From contig JAUVZL010000022.1 in the NCBI GenBank assembly GCA_030602565.1, positions 1-40,549 of the forward strand: a stretch of 40,549 nt of DNA, given 5' to 3'. The translations under genes were made by a program, and so were the position numbers. A model generated the notes under the pieces. That model saw nothing but the letters and a program-made list of their open reading frames with translations. It was not told the DNA's origin and did not search any database. Source of the DNA: Candidatus Stahliibacteriota bacterium. Lineage in GTDB: Bacteria > Hydrothermota > Tepidihabitantia > SM23-42. Numbering within the stretch: the first letter of the stretch is position 1; every line of letters starts with the position of its first letter. Shown here in pieces: positions 15,966-24,340 of this stretch.

Positions 15966-17183
15966 TTAACTTATGAGCAAAGAAATTGGTACTGCCCATA
16001 TTTTATCGGCGAGTCTTAGTGTATTGGTACCATTGTAGGCGAGTATTGCCGCGCGACAGTTCCTTGTGCTGTTTATGAATGCCTTCAAGCCAACTAAATC
16101 GTTTTCTCGCCAACGACTACTATTCTTGACTTCGATGGCGATAATATCCCTACCGACTTCCAGAATGAAGTCTACTTCGTATCGTCCCTGAATGTTCCAA
16201 TAGCGCGTGTTGATATCAGGTGCATTGGTCGAAATAATACCATCTAAGTTTTGAGCAACGTAACTCTCAAGGAGAATACCGCGCAATGGTTCAGGAATAG
16301 TCAAACCCTTAATTCCCATGAGATAGGCGGCTAAACCCGTATCGGTCATATATAATTTTGGCGATTTTATTAGACGACTCGATGGATTACCAAGATAGGG
16401 ATGAATACGTCGTATAACATAGGATGTCTCCATCAATCCAAGGTATCGTGCAGTTGTTACCGCATTTAATTTCGCATCGCGTGCTAATTCACTTTGCTTC
16501 AAAACCTGTGTGTTCCTGTATGCTACCAACTGCATGAGATATCGAAAAGTAACCAAATCCGCAACCTGACTCAAAGAACGAATATCACGCTCTAAATATG
16601 TTTGTTCATAACCACGAAACCAAATGTCCGATTTTCTCACTTCACCAAGACATACTGAAGGCATGCCACCTTTTAAAATCTCTTGCCAGGTAAGATGTTT
16701 TGAAGTACATTCAGGGAAAACACCTTTTTTTATGAACTGAATAAGAACCGGAGTCTTATCTGTTATACCCAATGTTTCTCTTCTTGTAAAGGGGGATAAA
16801 GTTAGATAAACAGCCCGACCCGCCAGAGTGTCAGCAACTTTTCTTAAAAGCAAAAAATTCGCCGAGCCGCTCAAAATAAATCGTCCTGGTCTACGATCTC
16901 TATCAACCTCGCGCTTAATAATAGCCAAAATCTCGGGAAGCTTATGCGCCTCATCAATAGTAATGGGTTTATTGCCTTCAAAAATACCTTCAGGATTTCG
17001 TCGAGTTGATTCAAGGATATTATAGTCATCAAAACTCAAATATTTTCTATTTCTCAATTGAGATTGATTAAGCAGCAGGGTGCTTTTACCGGTTTGCCTC
17101 ATTCCCGAGAGAACAACTACGGGCATTTCGGCTAATGCTTCAAGTAATGACTTTGATATTTCTCGCTCTCTATACTTTGTCAT
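15966..17183 (-). CDS. AAA ATPase with DUF4143 and nuclease-like C-terminus
   Basis: The 405-residue product has Walker A GMRQTGKST (27-35), Walker B ITIDEAH (74-80), the sensor-like ILSGSANF and the family phrase GRAVYLTLSPF. A winged-helix/DUF4143 part follows, ending in YEVDFILEVGRDIIAIEVKNS, which matches a PD-(D/E)XK-like core (Asp, Glu-x-Lys). Such ATPases are common, patchy and mobile in Bacteria and Archaea; their role is unknown, though toxin-antitoxin or defence roles are sometimes proposed. It stands alone, with long repeat-rich DNA upstream. It is predicted leaderless. Confidence 0.93.
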   Translation of the reverse strand: MTKYREREISKSLLEALAEMPVVVLSGMRQTGKSTLLLNQSQLRNRKYLSFDDYNILESTRRNPEGIFEGNKPITIDEAHKLPEILAIIKREVDRDRRPGRFILSGSANFLLLRKVADTLAGRAVYLTLSPFTRRETLGITDKTPVLIQFIKKGVFPECTSKHLTWQEILKGGMPSVCLGEVRKSDIWFRGYEQTYLERDIRSLSQVADLVTFRYLMQLVAYRNTQVLKQSELARDAKLNAVTTARYLGLMETSYVIRRIHPYLGNPSSRLIKSPKLYMTDTGLAAYLMGIKGLTIPEPLRGILLESYVAQNLDGIISTNAPDINTRYWNIQGRYEVDFILEVGRDIIAIEVKNSSRWRENDLVGLKAFINSTRNCRAAILAYNGTNTLRLADKIWAVPISLLIS

Positions 17184-17191
17184 AGTATAAC

Positions 17192-17220
17192 ATTATATAT
17201 TGTCTTTTGACATCTGTCAA
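17192..17220 (-). promoter_or_regulatory. Promoter of AAA ATPase gene (leaderless type)
   Basis: Minus strand: TTGACA at 17220-17215, 17 bp spacer, TATAAT at 17197-17192, 8 nt to the ATG at 17183. A second TATACT overlaps the gap. Confidence 0.75.
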
Positions 17221-17919
17221 GGGAAAAATGGATTGATTTAGTCAGTCATCAGATTTGATTCAAATAGATCCCTTCTAAAAATACATCAAATACTTCGCCT
17301 TTATTGCACCAATGCGGTTTTGTAGTTGTAATCTACCTTCTTCACTGTAGATTCTCACCTAAAATTGACCCCCTTTTCTCACGAAAATTGACCCCTTTGA
17401 AAAAGTAGCTATACTCCGATTATGTTCTGTGTTAAGCATAAAATGCACCTAGCCAAAGCCTTATTTTACAAGGGTTTACGCGGACTTGTCAGTTTTAAAA
17501 TAACTAAATTTTATTCCTGATATGCAAAAATTGCTAGAGAAGGACAAAGCGATAAAAAATTGAAGTTTACGCCGTTTTTAATTGTGCGAATTGTTAAATC
17601 GATTTATTTATAACTGCTCAATTGTTCAGCGGAAACTTGTAGTTGCGCCTGTCTGCGTCTACCTGTGCCGTTGGCACGCCTGCCTGTCGCGTTGGCGACG
17701 CAGACAGGGCAGACAGGTGCGACGCACAGGCAGGCCCATTTATGCCTGTCCTGAATTTATTGAAGGGGCGTATACGACAACACATTAGCAAGCTAATGAA
17801 CTCCTATATTCTGCACGATGAACCTGTCCTGCCTGTCCCGAGTATATCGAGAAGAGCGCAGTTGAAGGATCGTGCGACTACATTTTTTCACAAGGTTTTG
17901 AACAATTACAGATATAATA
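17221..17919. other. Repeat-rich intergenic region, about 700 bp, no gene seen
   Basis: It contains: two closely spaced AAATTGACCCC words (about 17360-17396), vaguely like IS-end repeats; a GC-rich palindromic block (about 17646-17735) built from CCTGTCTGCGTC and GACGCAGACAGG words; and a 60 bp segment (about 17762-17822, core ACACATTAGCAAGCTAATGA) that recurs in inverse orientation at about 40402-40455. The open frames here are made of these repeats and have no family resemblance. Confidence 0.6.
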
Positions 17920-17947
17920 TTGACTTCTTCTTTAAAGAATATACAAT
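17920..17947 (+). promoter_or_regulatory. Promoter of lipoprotein-VWA operon (leaderless type)
   Basis: TTGACT at 17920-17925, 16 bp spacer, TACAAT at 17942-17947, then 5 nt to ATG 17953. Confidence 0.7.
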
Positions 17948-17952
17948 TGGGC

Positions 17953-18882
17953 ATGTTAAAAGCATTAAGGAGTTTCCTGCCTTTGGCAATTTTAGTAATC
18001 GCCGCTTGTGCTCATAAGGCGCCGCCCTTGGTCAAAGATCGTCTGAAGCCAAAACTCCAAAATGTTGTTGCCTTGAACAACCGACAAATACAATTCACCT
18101 TTTCAGAAAACATTGATACCCTGAACCTTAAACCGGACCATTTTAACATAACGCTCGGTGACGACACGCTCCAAATAGATGGACTTTACCCTTCTCTATC
18201 AGCCGCCGAGATTGTCGCCATAACCGAAATGCAGATTGATTCGGTATACCAGGTAACCGGGTATGTTTTTGATACGGCTCAGAACAAAGGTGCTTTTGAA
18301 GCACAATTCACTGGCACTCTGGCACCCGATACTATTCGTCCCTGGATCATCAAATTCTCCGAAGGCCCAAGACAAAAAGAGTTCTTCTTCCACTTCTCTG
18401 AAGCTATGGACACAACCTTTTTCAGCTATTCAATGATCCCCAAAAAGGAACTCATTTCTGAATGGCGCAACCTGCGCGTCTGTTTTCTCGTACCGGCAGA
18501 TACGGCTGATGCATTAGCCTTTGATACAACCTATTATGTCTATATCAACCAGGGCTGCCGCGATTTAAGCGGCAACCTGCTGGGAACCCTGGTGACCAGC
18601 ATCACGCCAGACACTGCGTACAAGCCGTTTATCCTGAAGGGCAGTGCCCAAATCAATGACAGTTTAATGATCACTGGTATTGCTCTACTCAAAAGAGAAA
18701 CCGCTTTAGGCATTGCTCTTATCAAAGCCGGTGATTTCCAGTTCGAAGTAAGAGATTCTTTGCCGTATACGGTCGAAGTCTTCAGTGGTAAGTACTGGGG
18801 CAGTGCAACAGTATTAATCGACAGTGCAAATATAATTTATCTCAAACTGGAAGACAGGGATATTGATAATCTTTTTAATTAG
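17953..18882 (+). CDS. Ig-like (Big_5/SbsA-type) lipoprotein
   Basis: The start at ATG 17953 gives a clean lipoprotein signal MLKALRSFLPLAILVIAAC with the lipidated Cys at residue 19. Longer calls from 17920 read through the promoter. Two Ig-like units of the Big_5 kind follow, marked by QIQFTFSENIDTLNLKPDHF and EFFFHFSEAMDTTFFSYSM. The last 60 residues form another beta-rich piece ending in LEDRDIDNLFN. It is presumably anchored facing the periplasm. Its stop overlaps the next gene by 20 nt, so it forms an operon with the VWA membrane protein. Exact function is unknown. Confidence 0.82.
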   Translation: MLKALRSFLPLAILVIAACAHKAPPLVKDRLKPKLQNVVALNNRQIQFTFSENIDTLNLKPDHFNITLGDDTLQIDGLYPSLSAAEIVAITEMQIDSVYQVTGYVFDTAQNKGAFEAQFTGTLAPDTIRPWIIKFSEGPRQKEFFFHFSEAMDTTFFSYSMIPKKELISEWRNLRVCFLVPADTADALAFDTTYYVYINQGCRDLSGNLLGTLVTSITPDTAYKPFILKGSAQINDSLMITGIALLKRETALGIALIKAGDFQFEVRDSLPYTVEVFSGKYWGSATVLIDSANIIYLKLEDRDIDNLFN

Positions 18883-20794
18883 TCTTGGCGCAATAGGACT
18901 AACCATTTTTCTGTACTACAAGACTTTAGCCCTGGCGCCGATACGTATTATAGCAATAATCCTGCTTTATGTATTGATAACTGGTTTCATCTTTTCTTAC
19001 CAAGTTAAAAGGAGAACAAATCCCCCTGTCGTACTAATTGACTACTCAGCAAGTATGGCAAGATACCTCAATGACATCAAACATGCAACAAGTAAGATAG
19101 CATTTACACACACGCAATTCTATTTTGGTGAAACCCTTTTTACCAATGTGCCGGAAGAGTCTCTGGTGTCGAGCCGTTTTACCAACATTGCTCAGGCGCT
19201 TATGAAAGTTGGTCAGACACAACCTGGGGTCATTGTCTTAATCTCTGATGGCAATCATAATTATGGCAATTTCCCGTTTCCCGAAATAAAAGACCTGAAC
19301 ATACCTATTTATTGCTATGGCGTTGGTTCTGAAAAGCCGCGCGACATAGTGATTGCTGATGTAAGGTATCCGGCGTACACTTTTGTTGACGATTCAATAA
19401 AAATCGAGGTGGTCATCGAATCGCAAGGTTTTGCCGGGGGTAGAGCACAAGTTGTTCTCCAGTACAACAAAAAGGAACAGAAGAAATCATTCTTGCTTAA
19501 TGCCATTAAAGCAAAAACCAACCTTGAATTCTGGGTCAATGTACACCAACCTGAACAGGTAAAAGTCTTGATTGATGTTGCGCGACAACCCGACGAACTG
19601 AGCTATGAGAACAATAGACTTGAATTCCCTTTGCGTGTATTACAGAAAAAAACCAAAGTCGTTTATTATACGGACCACTTATCATTCAATACAAAGTTCA
19701 TGCTGAGAACCCTGACCAAAGATGACTATATAGATTTTATCCCATTAGCTAAAATAGACAAAAGTGCGGTCTTGAACTTGATGACCAACGTGAAGCTAAC
19801 AAGCCTACCCGGTCTCGATGACATCGATGTCATCATATTAGATAACGTTAACCTCGGAAAAGTACCATGGAAAAATGTTGAAGAATCGCTAAAAAAAGGG
19901 ATGGGCGTGCTGTGTATTGGGTCCATGCAAGGGCACACTGCGCTATGGAATGATATGTTACCCATTAACACCACTGAAGTAATTGTCAAAGGTGATTTCC
20001 CCTTGAGAATAAATGAATCCTTTTCCTGTCTTGTGCCAGGTGATGATTACCCACCGCTCTCGGCAATCAACCGTGTGCTTGGGGTCAAAGACAAGGCGAT
20101 AATTATTGCTCAGGCAAACAATGTACCGGTTATTGCGTATCATAATTATGGCACGGGCACGGTCTTCCAAATTAATAGCATTGATATCGGTACCTGGCAA
20201 TTTCTCCAACTCGGCATGAAACAAAAAAACCTTTTTGCGCATTTAGTCAGCGACGTAATCAGATTCTTGTCACCGATTGGTAAGAACAAACGACTCTTTT
20301 TAAGCACCTTACGCAGAATCTATAATGTTGGCGAGACCATTACATTAAAACTCCAGAGTTATGATCAAAACTACCGGCTTGCAAGCGGCGGCGATTTCCT
20401 TTTTGAATTCAATAATACCAAAATCCCTTTTTTTGAAACTAACAAAGGTACGTACCAGGCTTCCCTTATCCCCAAAAAAGCTGGTGATATTCTTTTGAAA
20501 GCATCCGGCAAGCTCAAAGATGAAAACCTTACCAGTAACACTTTAGAACTCACCGTGTCCGGAGCAACAACCGAGATCGATCAGGGACTTAACAAGGATT
20601 TTCTGGAAACCCTTGCTTCTGGGACCGGGGGTGAGTATTTTAGCTTTAATGAACTCGCCAGCTTTGAGGTCCCCCAGCTTGAGAATGTCCATCGTCAAAA
20701 GAAAATAGATTTTGATTCACCGATAACTTATATTTTAATTTTCGTACTCCTTGCTCTTGATTGGATAATAAGAAGAAGGAGAGGTATTATATGA
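18863..20794 (+). CDS. Membrane protein with von Willebrand factor A domain
   Basis: The 643-residue protein has two N-terminal membrane helices (about 1-19 and 26-48), a VWA-like domain with a MIDAS DxSxS (Asp60-Tyr-Ser-Ala-Ser64) and a VIVLISDGN strand. Further on are a glutamine-amidotransferase-like middle region (DIDVIILDNVN, YGTGTVFQINS) and a final helix (ITYILIFVLLALDWIIRR). This layout is seen in BatA/aerotolerance-type and CARDB-like surface complexes often found in FCB bacteria. The start is TTG 18863, inside the lipoprotein gene with AGGGA nearby. The end overlaps the next ATG (ATGA). Confidence 0.8.
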   Translation: MIIFLISLGAIGLTIFLYYKTLALAPIRIIAIILLYVLITGFIFSYQVKRRTNPPVVLIDYSASMARYLNDIKHATSKIAFTHTQFYFGETLFTNVPEESLVSSRFTNIAQALMKVGQTQPGVIVLISDGNHNYGNFPFPEIKDLNIPIYCYGVGSEKPRDIVIADVRYPAYTFVDDSIKIEVVIESQGFAGGRAQVVLQYNKKEQKKSFLLNAIKAKTNLEFWVNVHQPEQVKVLIDVARQPDELSYENNRLEFPLRVLQKKTKVVYYTDHLSFNTKFMLRTLTKDDYIDFIPLAKIDKSAVLNLMTNVKLTSLPGLDDIDVIILDNVNLGKVPWKNVEESLKKGMGVLCIGSMQGHTALWNDMLPINTTEVIVKGDFPLRINESFSCLVPGDDYPPLSAINRVLGVKDKAIIIAQANNVPVIAYHNYGTGTVFQINSIDIGTWQFLQLGMKQKNLFAHLVSDVIRFLSPIGKNKRLFLSTLRRIYNVGETITLKLQSYDQNYRLASGGDFLFEFNNTKIPFFETNKGTYQASLIPKKAGDILLKASGKLKDENLTSNTLELTVSGATTEIDQGLNKDFLETLASGTGGEYFSFNELASFEVPQLENVHRQKKIDFDSPITYILIFVLLALDWIIRRRRGII

Positions 20795-21330
20795 CACCCC
20801 AGGACCTGGTCAGCAGAGGTATGAGTCCGGAACTCGCCGTCTTTATAACCTCAATGTTACCGATCATTGAATTAAGAGGTGCTTTACCAATGGCCATCAA
20901 CCTCTTCAAAATACCCTGGCTCAAAGCATTCCTGATTGCATACATTGGCAACCTGGTTCCCGTACCCTTTATACTCTGGTTGTTAAAACCCATCGTAGGA
21001 ATTCTTTCCAAGGTGAAATTCCTCGACACATTTTTTAAATGGCTCTTTGAAAAAACCCGACGTAAAGGCAATAAGGTAATTGAAAAATACGAGGAGATCG
21101 GACTCCTGGCTTTTGTTGCAATCCCTTTACCAGGCACAGGAGCCTGGACTGGTGCGCTCATCGCATTTTTATTCGGGCTCGAATTCAAGAAATCATTTCT
21201 CGTAATCAGCCTGGGCGTGTTGATTGCCGGAGTAATTGTTACATGTTTGTGCCTTTTGGGATGGCTCGGCGCAATAATCGCCGGTGCCGCGCTTATTCTT
21301 CTTGCTATTTTAGGGTTCTGGAAATTATAA
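20791..21330 (+). CDS. Small multidrug-export family protein (PF06695 type)
   Basis: This inner-membrane protein of 179 residues has four to five helices. The family phrase ITSMLPIIELRGALPMAI near the N-terminus and IPLPGTGAWTGALIAFLFG in the middle (two re-entrant-like loops) are clear. The drug-export label comes from the family name; no substrate is established. ATG 20791 with AAGGAGAGG upstream is the start, overlapping the VWA stop by 4 nt. Third gene of the operon; a perfect 13 bp hairpin follows its stop. Confidence 0.88.
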   Translation: MTPQDLVSRGMSPELAVFITSMLPIIELRGALPMAINLFKIPWLKAFLIAYIGNLVPVPFILWLLKPIVGILSKVKFLDTFFKWLFEKTRRKGNKVIEKYEEIGLLAFVAIPLPGTGAWTGALIAFLFGLEFKKSFLVISLGVLIAGVIVTCLCLLGWLGAIIAGAALILLAILGFWKL

Positions 21331-21331
21331 A

Positions 21332-21359
21332 GTAGGGACACGCCATGGCGTGTCCCTAC
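21332..21359. terminator. Perfect 13 bp palindrome after the VWA operon
   Basis: GTAGGGACACGCC / GGCGTGTCCCTAC with AT between the arms, 1 bp after the stop codon. It lies between convergent operons and could end both. Such palindromes also occur as dispersed repeats, so origin as a repeat is possible. Confidence 0.5.
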
Positions 21360-21389
21360 AAAAATTTTGTCCAATATCCTTCAAAACAA

Positions 21390-21448
21390 TGTAGTGGTCG
21401 AGCTTGCTCGACTTTTTACAATTAAGCAGACCAAGGTCTGCCACTACA
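21390..21448. repeat. TGTAGTGG double-hairpin repeat
   Basis: Outer arms TGTAGTGG (21390-21397) and CCACTACA (21441-21448) enclose two perfect small hairpins, TCGAGCTTGCTCGA and GCAGACCAAGGTCTGC. The design mirrors the element at about 30694-30763, where CCGCTACA/TGTAGCGG lie inside two hairpins. Confidence 0.6.
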
Positions 21449-21461
21449 ATTATTATAAAAC

Positions 21462-22016
21462 TCAAGCGCCCCCTAATCTATTCAGCGGTACGTTTTCTTT
21501 GCAGAGTGGACATTCTGCCGGCTCGAAATTCTCGACAACTTTTCGGTAGGTGGCAAAATATTCAAACGGTAACTCTATGCTACAGCGATCAATAAGAATT
21601 GCGATACCCACAATCTCGCCGCCCTTCTCATTGATGGCATCAATCGTTTCTTTAACTGATTTACCAGTCGTCATTACATCATCAACAATCAGAACGTTTT
21701 TATCTTTGATATCAAACCCTCGACCAACAACTCTCTTACCTTCCCGTACTTCAGCAAACCCGGCAAGTTTACCCATTTGGCGGGCAACCTCAAAGGCGAT
21801 TATAATCCCTCCCGTAGTCGGTCCGATCACCCAATCGATCTTTTTATCTTTGAATTTGTCGACAATCATGCTGCATAATTTAACGGCTGCATCAGGGTTT
21901 TCAAGGATACGGAATTTCTCGAAATAAAATTGGCTGTGTAACCCCGAATTCAACACAAAATGCCCTGCCTGTAAAACTCTTAAGGTTTTAAGCAATTTCT
22001 CTAAGTCCATCTTCAA
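21462..22016 (-). CDS. pyrE: Orotate phosphoribosyltransferase
   Basis: PyrE joins orotate to PRPP to make orotidine 5'-phosphate. The PRPP-binding signature VLIVDDVMTTGKSV lies near residue 108, with GPTTGGIIIAFEVA upstream. At 184 residues it is the short form ending in a CPLC motif, as in many archaeal and thermophile enzymes, where the Cys pair is conserved. Its start overlaps the pyrF end by 29 nt, making it the last gene of the pyrK-pyrD-pyrF-pyrE run. ATG 22010 is an equally possible start. Confidence 0.94.
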   Translation of the reverse strand: MKMDLEKLLKTLRVLQAGHFVLNSGLHSQFYFEKFRILENPDAAVKLCSMIVDKFKDKKIDWVIGPTTGGIIIAFEVARQMGKLAGFAEVREGKRVVGRGFDIKDKNVLIVDDVMTTGKSVKETIDAINEKGGEIVGIAILIDRCSIELPFEYFATYRKVVENFEPAECPLCKENVPLNRLGGA

Positions 22017-22725
22017 TTTCCTTGATAATACTTTCTGCTGCTTGTCTGGGCTGAGCAGCTTTGACTATGGGTCGACCAATCACCATGTAATCAACGCCGG
22101 CAATGATGGCATCCTTTGGGGACATGGTGCGTGCCTGGTCATCACCATCTATTGTCTCGCCCCGGGGTCTGATACCAGGCGTTACAATAAGCAAATCCTT
22201 ACCGCATTCTTTTCGTATAAGCTTTATTTCTTTAGGCGATGCAACAACACCATCCATGCCTGCGCTGCGCGCTAACTGGGCAAGAAAAATTACCTGTTCA
22301 TCAAGACTTCGCTTCAAATCACCAAATAAGTCTTTGAAATATGCCTCATCAATGGACGTCAATACAGTAATACCCAAGAGTTTTGGTTTGTCTATTTTCT
22401 TAAGCTCTGATGCTATGAATGTTGCCTTTGCTGCCTCCTCAAGCATGGAAAACCCACCGCTCGTATGGACCGTTATGAAATCAACCTCCATTTGTACCGC
22501 GCCTTCACATGCCCGGGCAACAGTATTGGGTATATCATGATATTTGAGGTCTAGCATAACCTTGGATCCTGCATCCTTTAGGAACTTGATGAGGTCCAAA
22601 CCAAAATAGGTAAAGGGGATCGCACCAACCTTGTAAAAACCAACCAAGCCTTTTAATTGATTTACAATATTTTTTATTTTCTCAAAATCATTCAAGTCAA
22701 GTGAAACGATTAAAGGTTCTTTCAT
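21988..22725 (-). CDS. pyrF: Orotidine 5'-phosphate decarboxylase
   Basis: PyrF decarboxylates OMP to UMP, the final step of de novo pyrimidine synthesis. The catalytic Asp-x-Lys-x-x-Asp array is present as LDLKYHDIPNTV, and the phosphate-binding loop as VTPGIRPRG. The 245-residue length is normal. An AAGGAG site precedes ATG 22725. The gap to pyrD holds a GGGGGAGG palindromic repeat that supplies the pyrD stop codon, so this operon tolerated an insertion between its cistrons. Confidence 0.96.
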   Translation of the reverse strand: MKEPLIVSLDLNDFEKIKNIVNQLKGLVGFYKVGAIPFTYFGLDLIKFLKDAGSKVMLDLKYHDIPNTVARACEGAVQMEVDFITVHTSGGFSMLEEAAKATFIASELKKIDKPKLLGITVLTSIDEAYFKDLFGDLKRSLDEQVIFLAQLARSAGMDGVVASPKEIKLIRKECGKDLLIVTPGIRPRGETIDGDDQARTMSPKDAIIAGVDYMVIGRPIVKAAQPRQAAESIIKEIEDGLREIA

Positions 22726-22737
22726 TTAAGCTCCTTT

Positions 22738-22785
22738 TTCTCCCCCTCCTTAATCCTCCCCCTTAAAGGGGGAGGAAGGTGGGGG
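22738..22785. repeat. GGGGGAGG palindromic repeat forming the pyrD 3' end
   Basis: TCCCCCTCCTTAATCCTCCC … GGGGGAGGAAGGTGGGGG. It encodes the last residues of PyrD (PPPPSSPFKGED) and its stop codon. Same family as the copies in lpxC and at 9743, 25664 and 30824. Confidence 0.85.
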
Positions 22786-23607
22786 TGGATATTTCTTAAG
22801 CTCTTTGATTATCTCCAGCGGTGCATAAGGGTCGCGTAAAATCGCTGAGCCAATTGCCACGGCTGAGGCACCAGCCAAAAGAAATTCATAGGCATCTTGT
22901 CCAGTCATAATACCACCCATACCAATAATCGGTACGTCAAGCCCGCGCAGCCGATTCACGCAATAGAGAGCAAAAGGTTTTATCGCTGGCCCTGATAGCC
23001 CTCCAGTAATCAGAGGTTTTTTTTTCTTGATATCATAAACCATCCCATACAATGTATTTATCAACGATATACCGTCAGCACCAGCTCCAATACACGCTTT
23101 GGCAATTCTCAAAGGATCGCAAAAGTTCGGGGTCAACTTAACAATGAGCGGCAGTTTGGTTTTTGTCCGAGCACGCGCAACCACCGATGCCGCGATCTTC
23201 GGGTCCTGACCAAATGCCACACCACCTTTTTTAACATTAGGACAGGAAATATTCAACTCAAAACCATCTACTTGTCCACCAATCCTCTCAACGATGCGCT
23301 CATAATGTATTACTTCAGAACCAGCTACATTAACGAAAATCTTTGTGCGTAGTTTCTTCATCTTGGGTAGGATATCTTTGCAGAATTTTTCAACGCCAGG
23401 GTTTTCCAAACCAACCCAATTTATAAGACCACCCGCGGTTTCAAAAACTCTCGGCGGTGCATTACCTTTTCTCGGTTCGAGTGTAATACCCTTTGTGAAA
23501 ATGGCGCCAACTCGGTTGGATACCTTTTTGTATTTGAGACCAAAACCAAATACGCCCGAGGCAATGAAGACCCTATTTTTGAATGTAATGCCGAATATCC
23601 TACACAT
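22750..23607 (-). CDS. pyrD: Dihydroorotate dehydrogenase B, catalytic subunit
   Basis: The class 1B FMN enzyme oxidises dihydroorotate to orotate and passes electrons through PyrK. Family blocks are FKNRVFIASGVFGFG, the active-site loop ELNISCPNVKKGG (with the catalytic-type Cys), PLIVKLTPNFCD, GLSGPAIKPFALYCV and IGMGGIMTG. ATG 23607 is chosen because it overlaps the pyrK stop (ATGTGTAG) and removes a non-homologous 20-residue extension. The last 12 residues are encoded by the palindromic repeat at 22738-22785, replacing or extending the original C-terminus without touching catalytic parts. Length 285 residues. Confidence 0.95.
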   Translation of the reverse strand: MCRIFGITFKNRVFIASGVFGFGLKYKKVSNRVGAIFTKGITLEPRKGNAPPRVFETAGGLINWVGLENPGVEKFCKDILPKMKKLRTKIFVNVAGSEVIHYERIVERIGGQVDGFELNISCPNVKKGGVAFGQDPKIAASVVARARTKTKLPLIVKLTPNFCDPLRIAKACIGAGADGISLINTLYGMVYDIKKKKPLITGGLSGPAIKPFALYCVNRLRGLDVPIIGMGGIMTGQDAYEFLLAGASAVAIGSAILRDPYAPLEIIKELKKYPPPPSSPFKGED

Positions 23608-24340
23608 TGAACTCAATGTACTCCAACTCAAACACTGGTCCGTCCTCACAAATCCGTTTGTACTCACCTTTGTACATTATTGCGCAACCAAGGCACAAAC
23701 CACAACCGCAGCCAAGGAAATCCTCGCAAAAAGCATAAACTGGTATTGGCAAATTCAGCTTCTGTAACTCAATAAGCATTGTCTTGGGACCACATGCATA
23801 GGCAATATCATATGATTCAACATCAAGCATATCGAGTGCACCAAGTACGGTCATCTTGCTTCTACCCTGTTCAGTTACGAATATTGCGTGCTTGGCGATC
23901 TGTAATATATGGCTTTTCTTAATCAAATCCTTTTCTCTTTTTGCGCCATAGACAAAATCGAACTCTATCCGCTTACCATGCATTTTCTGGGCAAGAAAAA
24001 GCAGCGGCGCAACTCCAATACCACCGGCGATGAGAAGACTCTTCTTCTTTTTCACTCTCAAAGCTTTACCAAAAGGTCCGAGCACCTGCAAATCTTCACC
24101 TACTTCTTTCTGACTGAGCATTTTCGTACCACGTCCAAGGACCCTGATTATCATAAGCAATGTTCCGCCTTTATATGAAACAACACTTATTGGTCGGTTG
24201 AGAAAAGGATCGTAAGTCGTACTCACCCTGACCTGAAAGAACTGACCAGGCTGCGGATCAATATCTGGCAGATAGATTTCTAAGCCAAAAATATCATCGG
24301 TGAACCATTGTTTCTTTTTAATGGTTACTCTTCTAACCAC
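23600..24340 (-). CDS. pyrK: Dihydroorotate dehydrogenase B, electron-transfer subunit
   Basis: PyrK carries FAD and a [2Fe-2S] cluster and lets PyrD use NAD+. The 246-residue protein has the FAD-binding barrel (PGQFFQVRVS, FLNRPISVVS), a nucleotide-binding part (LLIAGGIGVAPLLFLA, YACGPKTML) and the C-terminal cluster motif CEDFLGCGCGLCLGC … C. The GTG start at 24340 lies 16 nt inside the preceding lipoprotein gene. The pyrK-pyrD-pyrF-pyrE order gives UMP synthesis from dihydroorotate onward; carA/carB, pyrB and pyrC are not here. Confidence 0.95.
   Translation of the reverse strand: MVRRVTIKKKQWFTDDIFGLEIYLPDIDPQPGQFFQVRVSTTYDPFLNRPISVVSYKGGTLLMIIRVLGRGTKMLSQKEVGEDLQVLGPFGKALRVKKKKSLLIAGGIGVAPLLFLAQKMHGKRIEFDFVYGAKREKDLIKKSHILQIAKHAIFVTEQGRSKMTVLGALDMLDVESYDIAYACGPKTMLIELQKLNLPIPVYAFCEDFLGCGCGLCLGCAIMYKGEYKRICEDGPVFELEYIEFNV

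Noticed and set aside
17360-17396. IS21-like end remnant (AAATTGACCCC repeats)
   Set aside because: Two short words only; no transposase fragment or matching opposite end seen.
17643-18017. 124-residue ORF before the Ig-like lipoprotein
   Set aside because: Made of GC-rich palindromic repeats and runs through the lipoprotein promoter.
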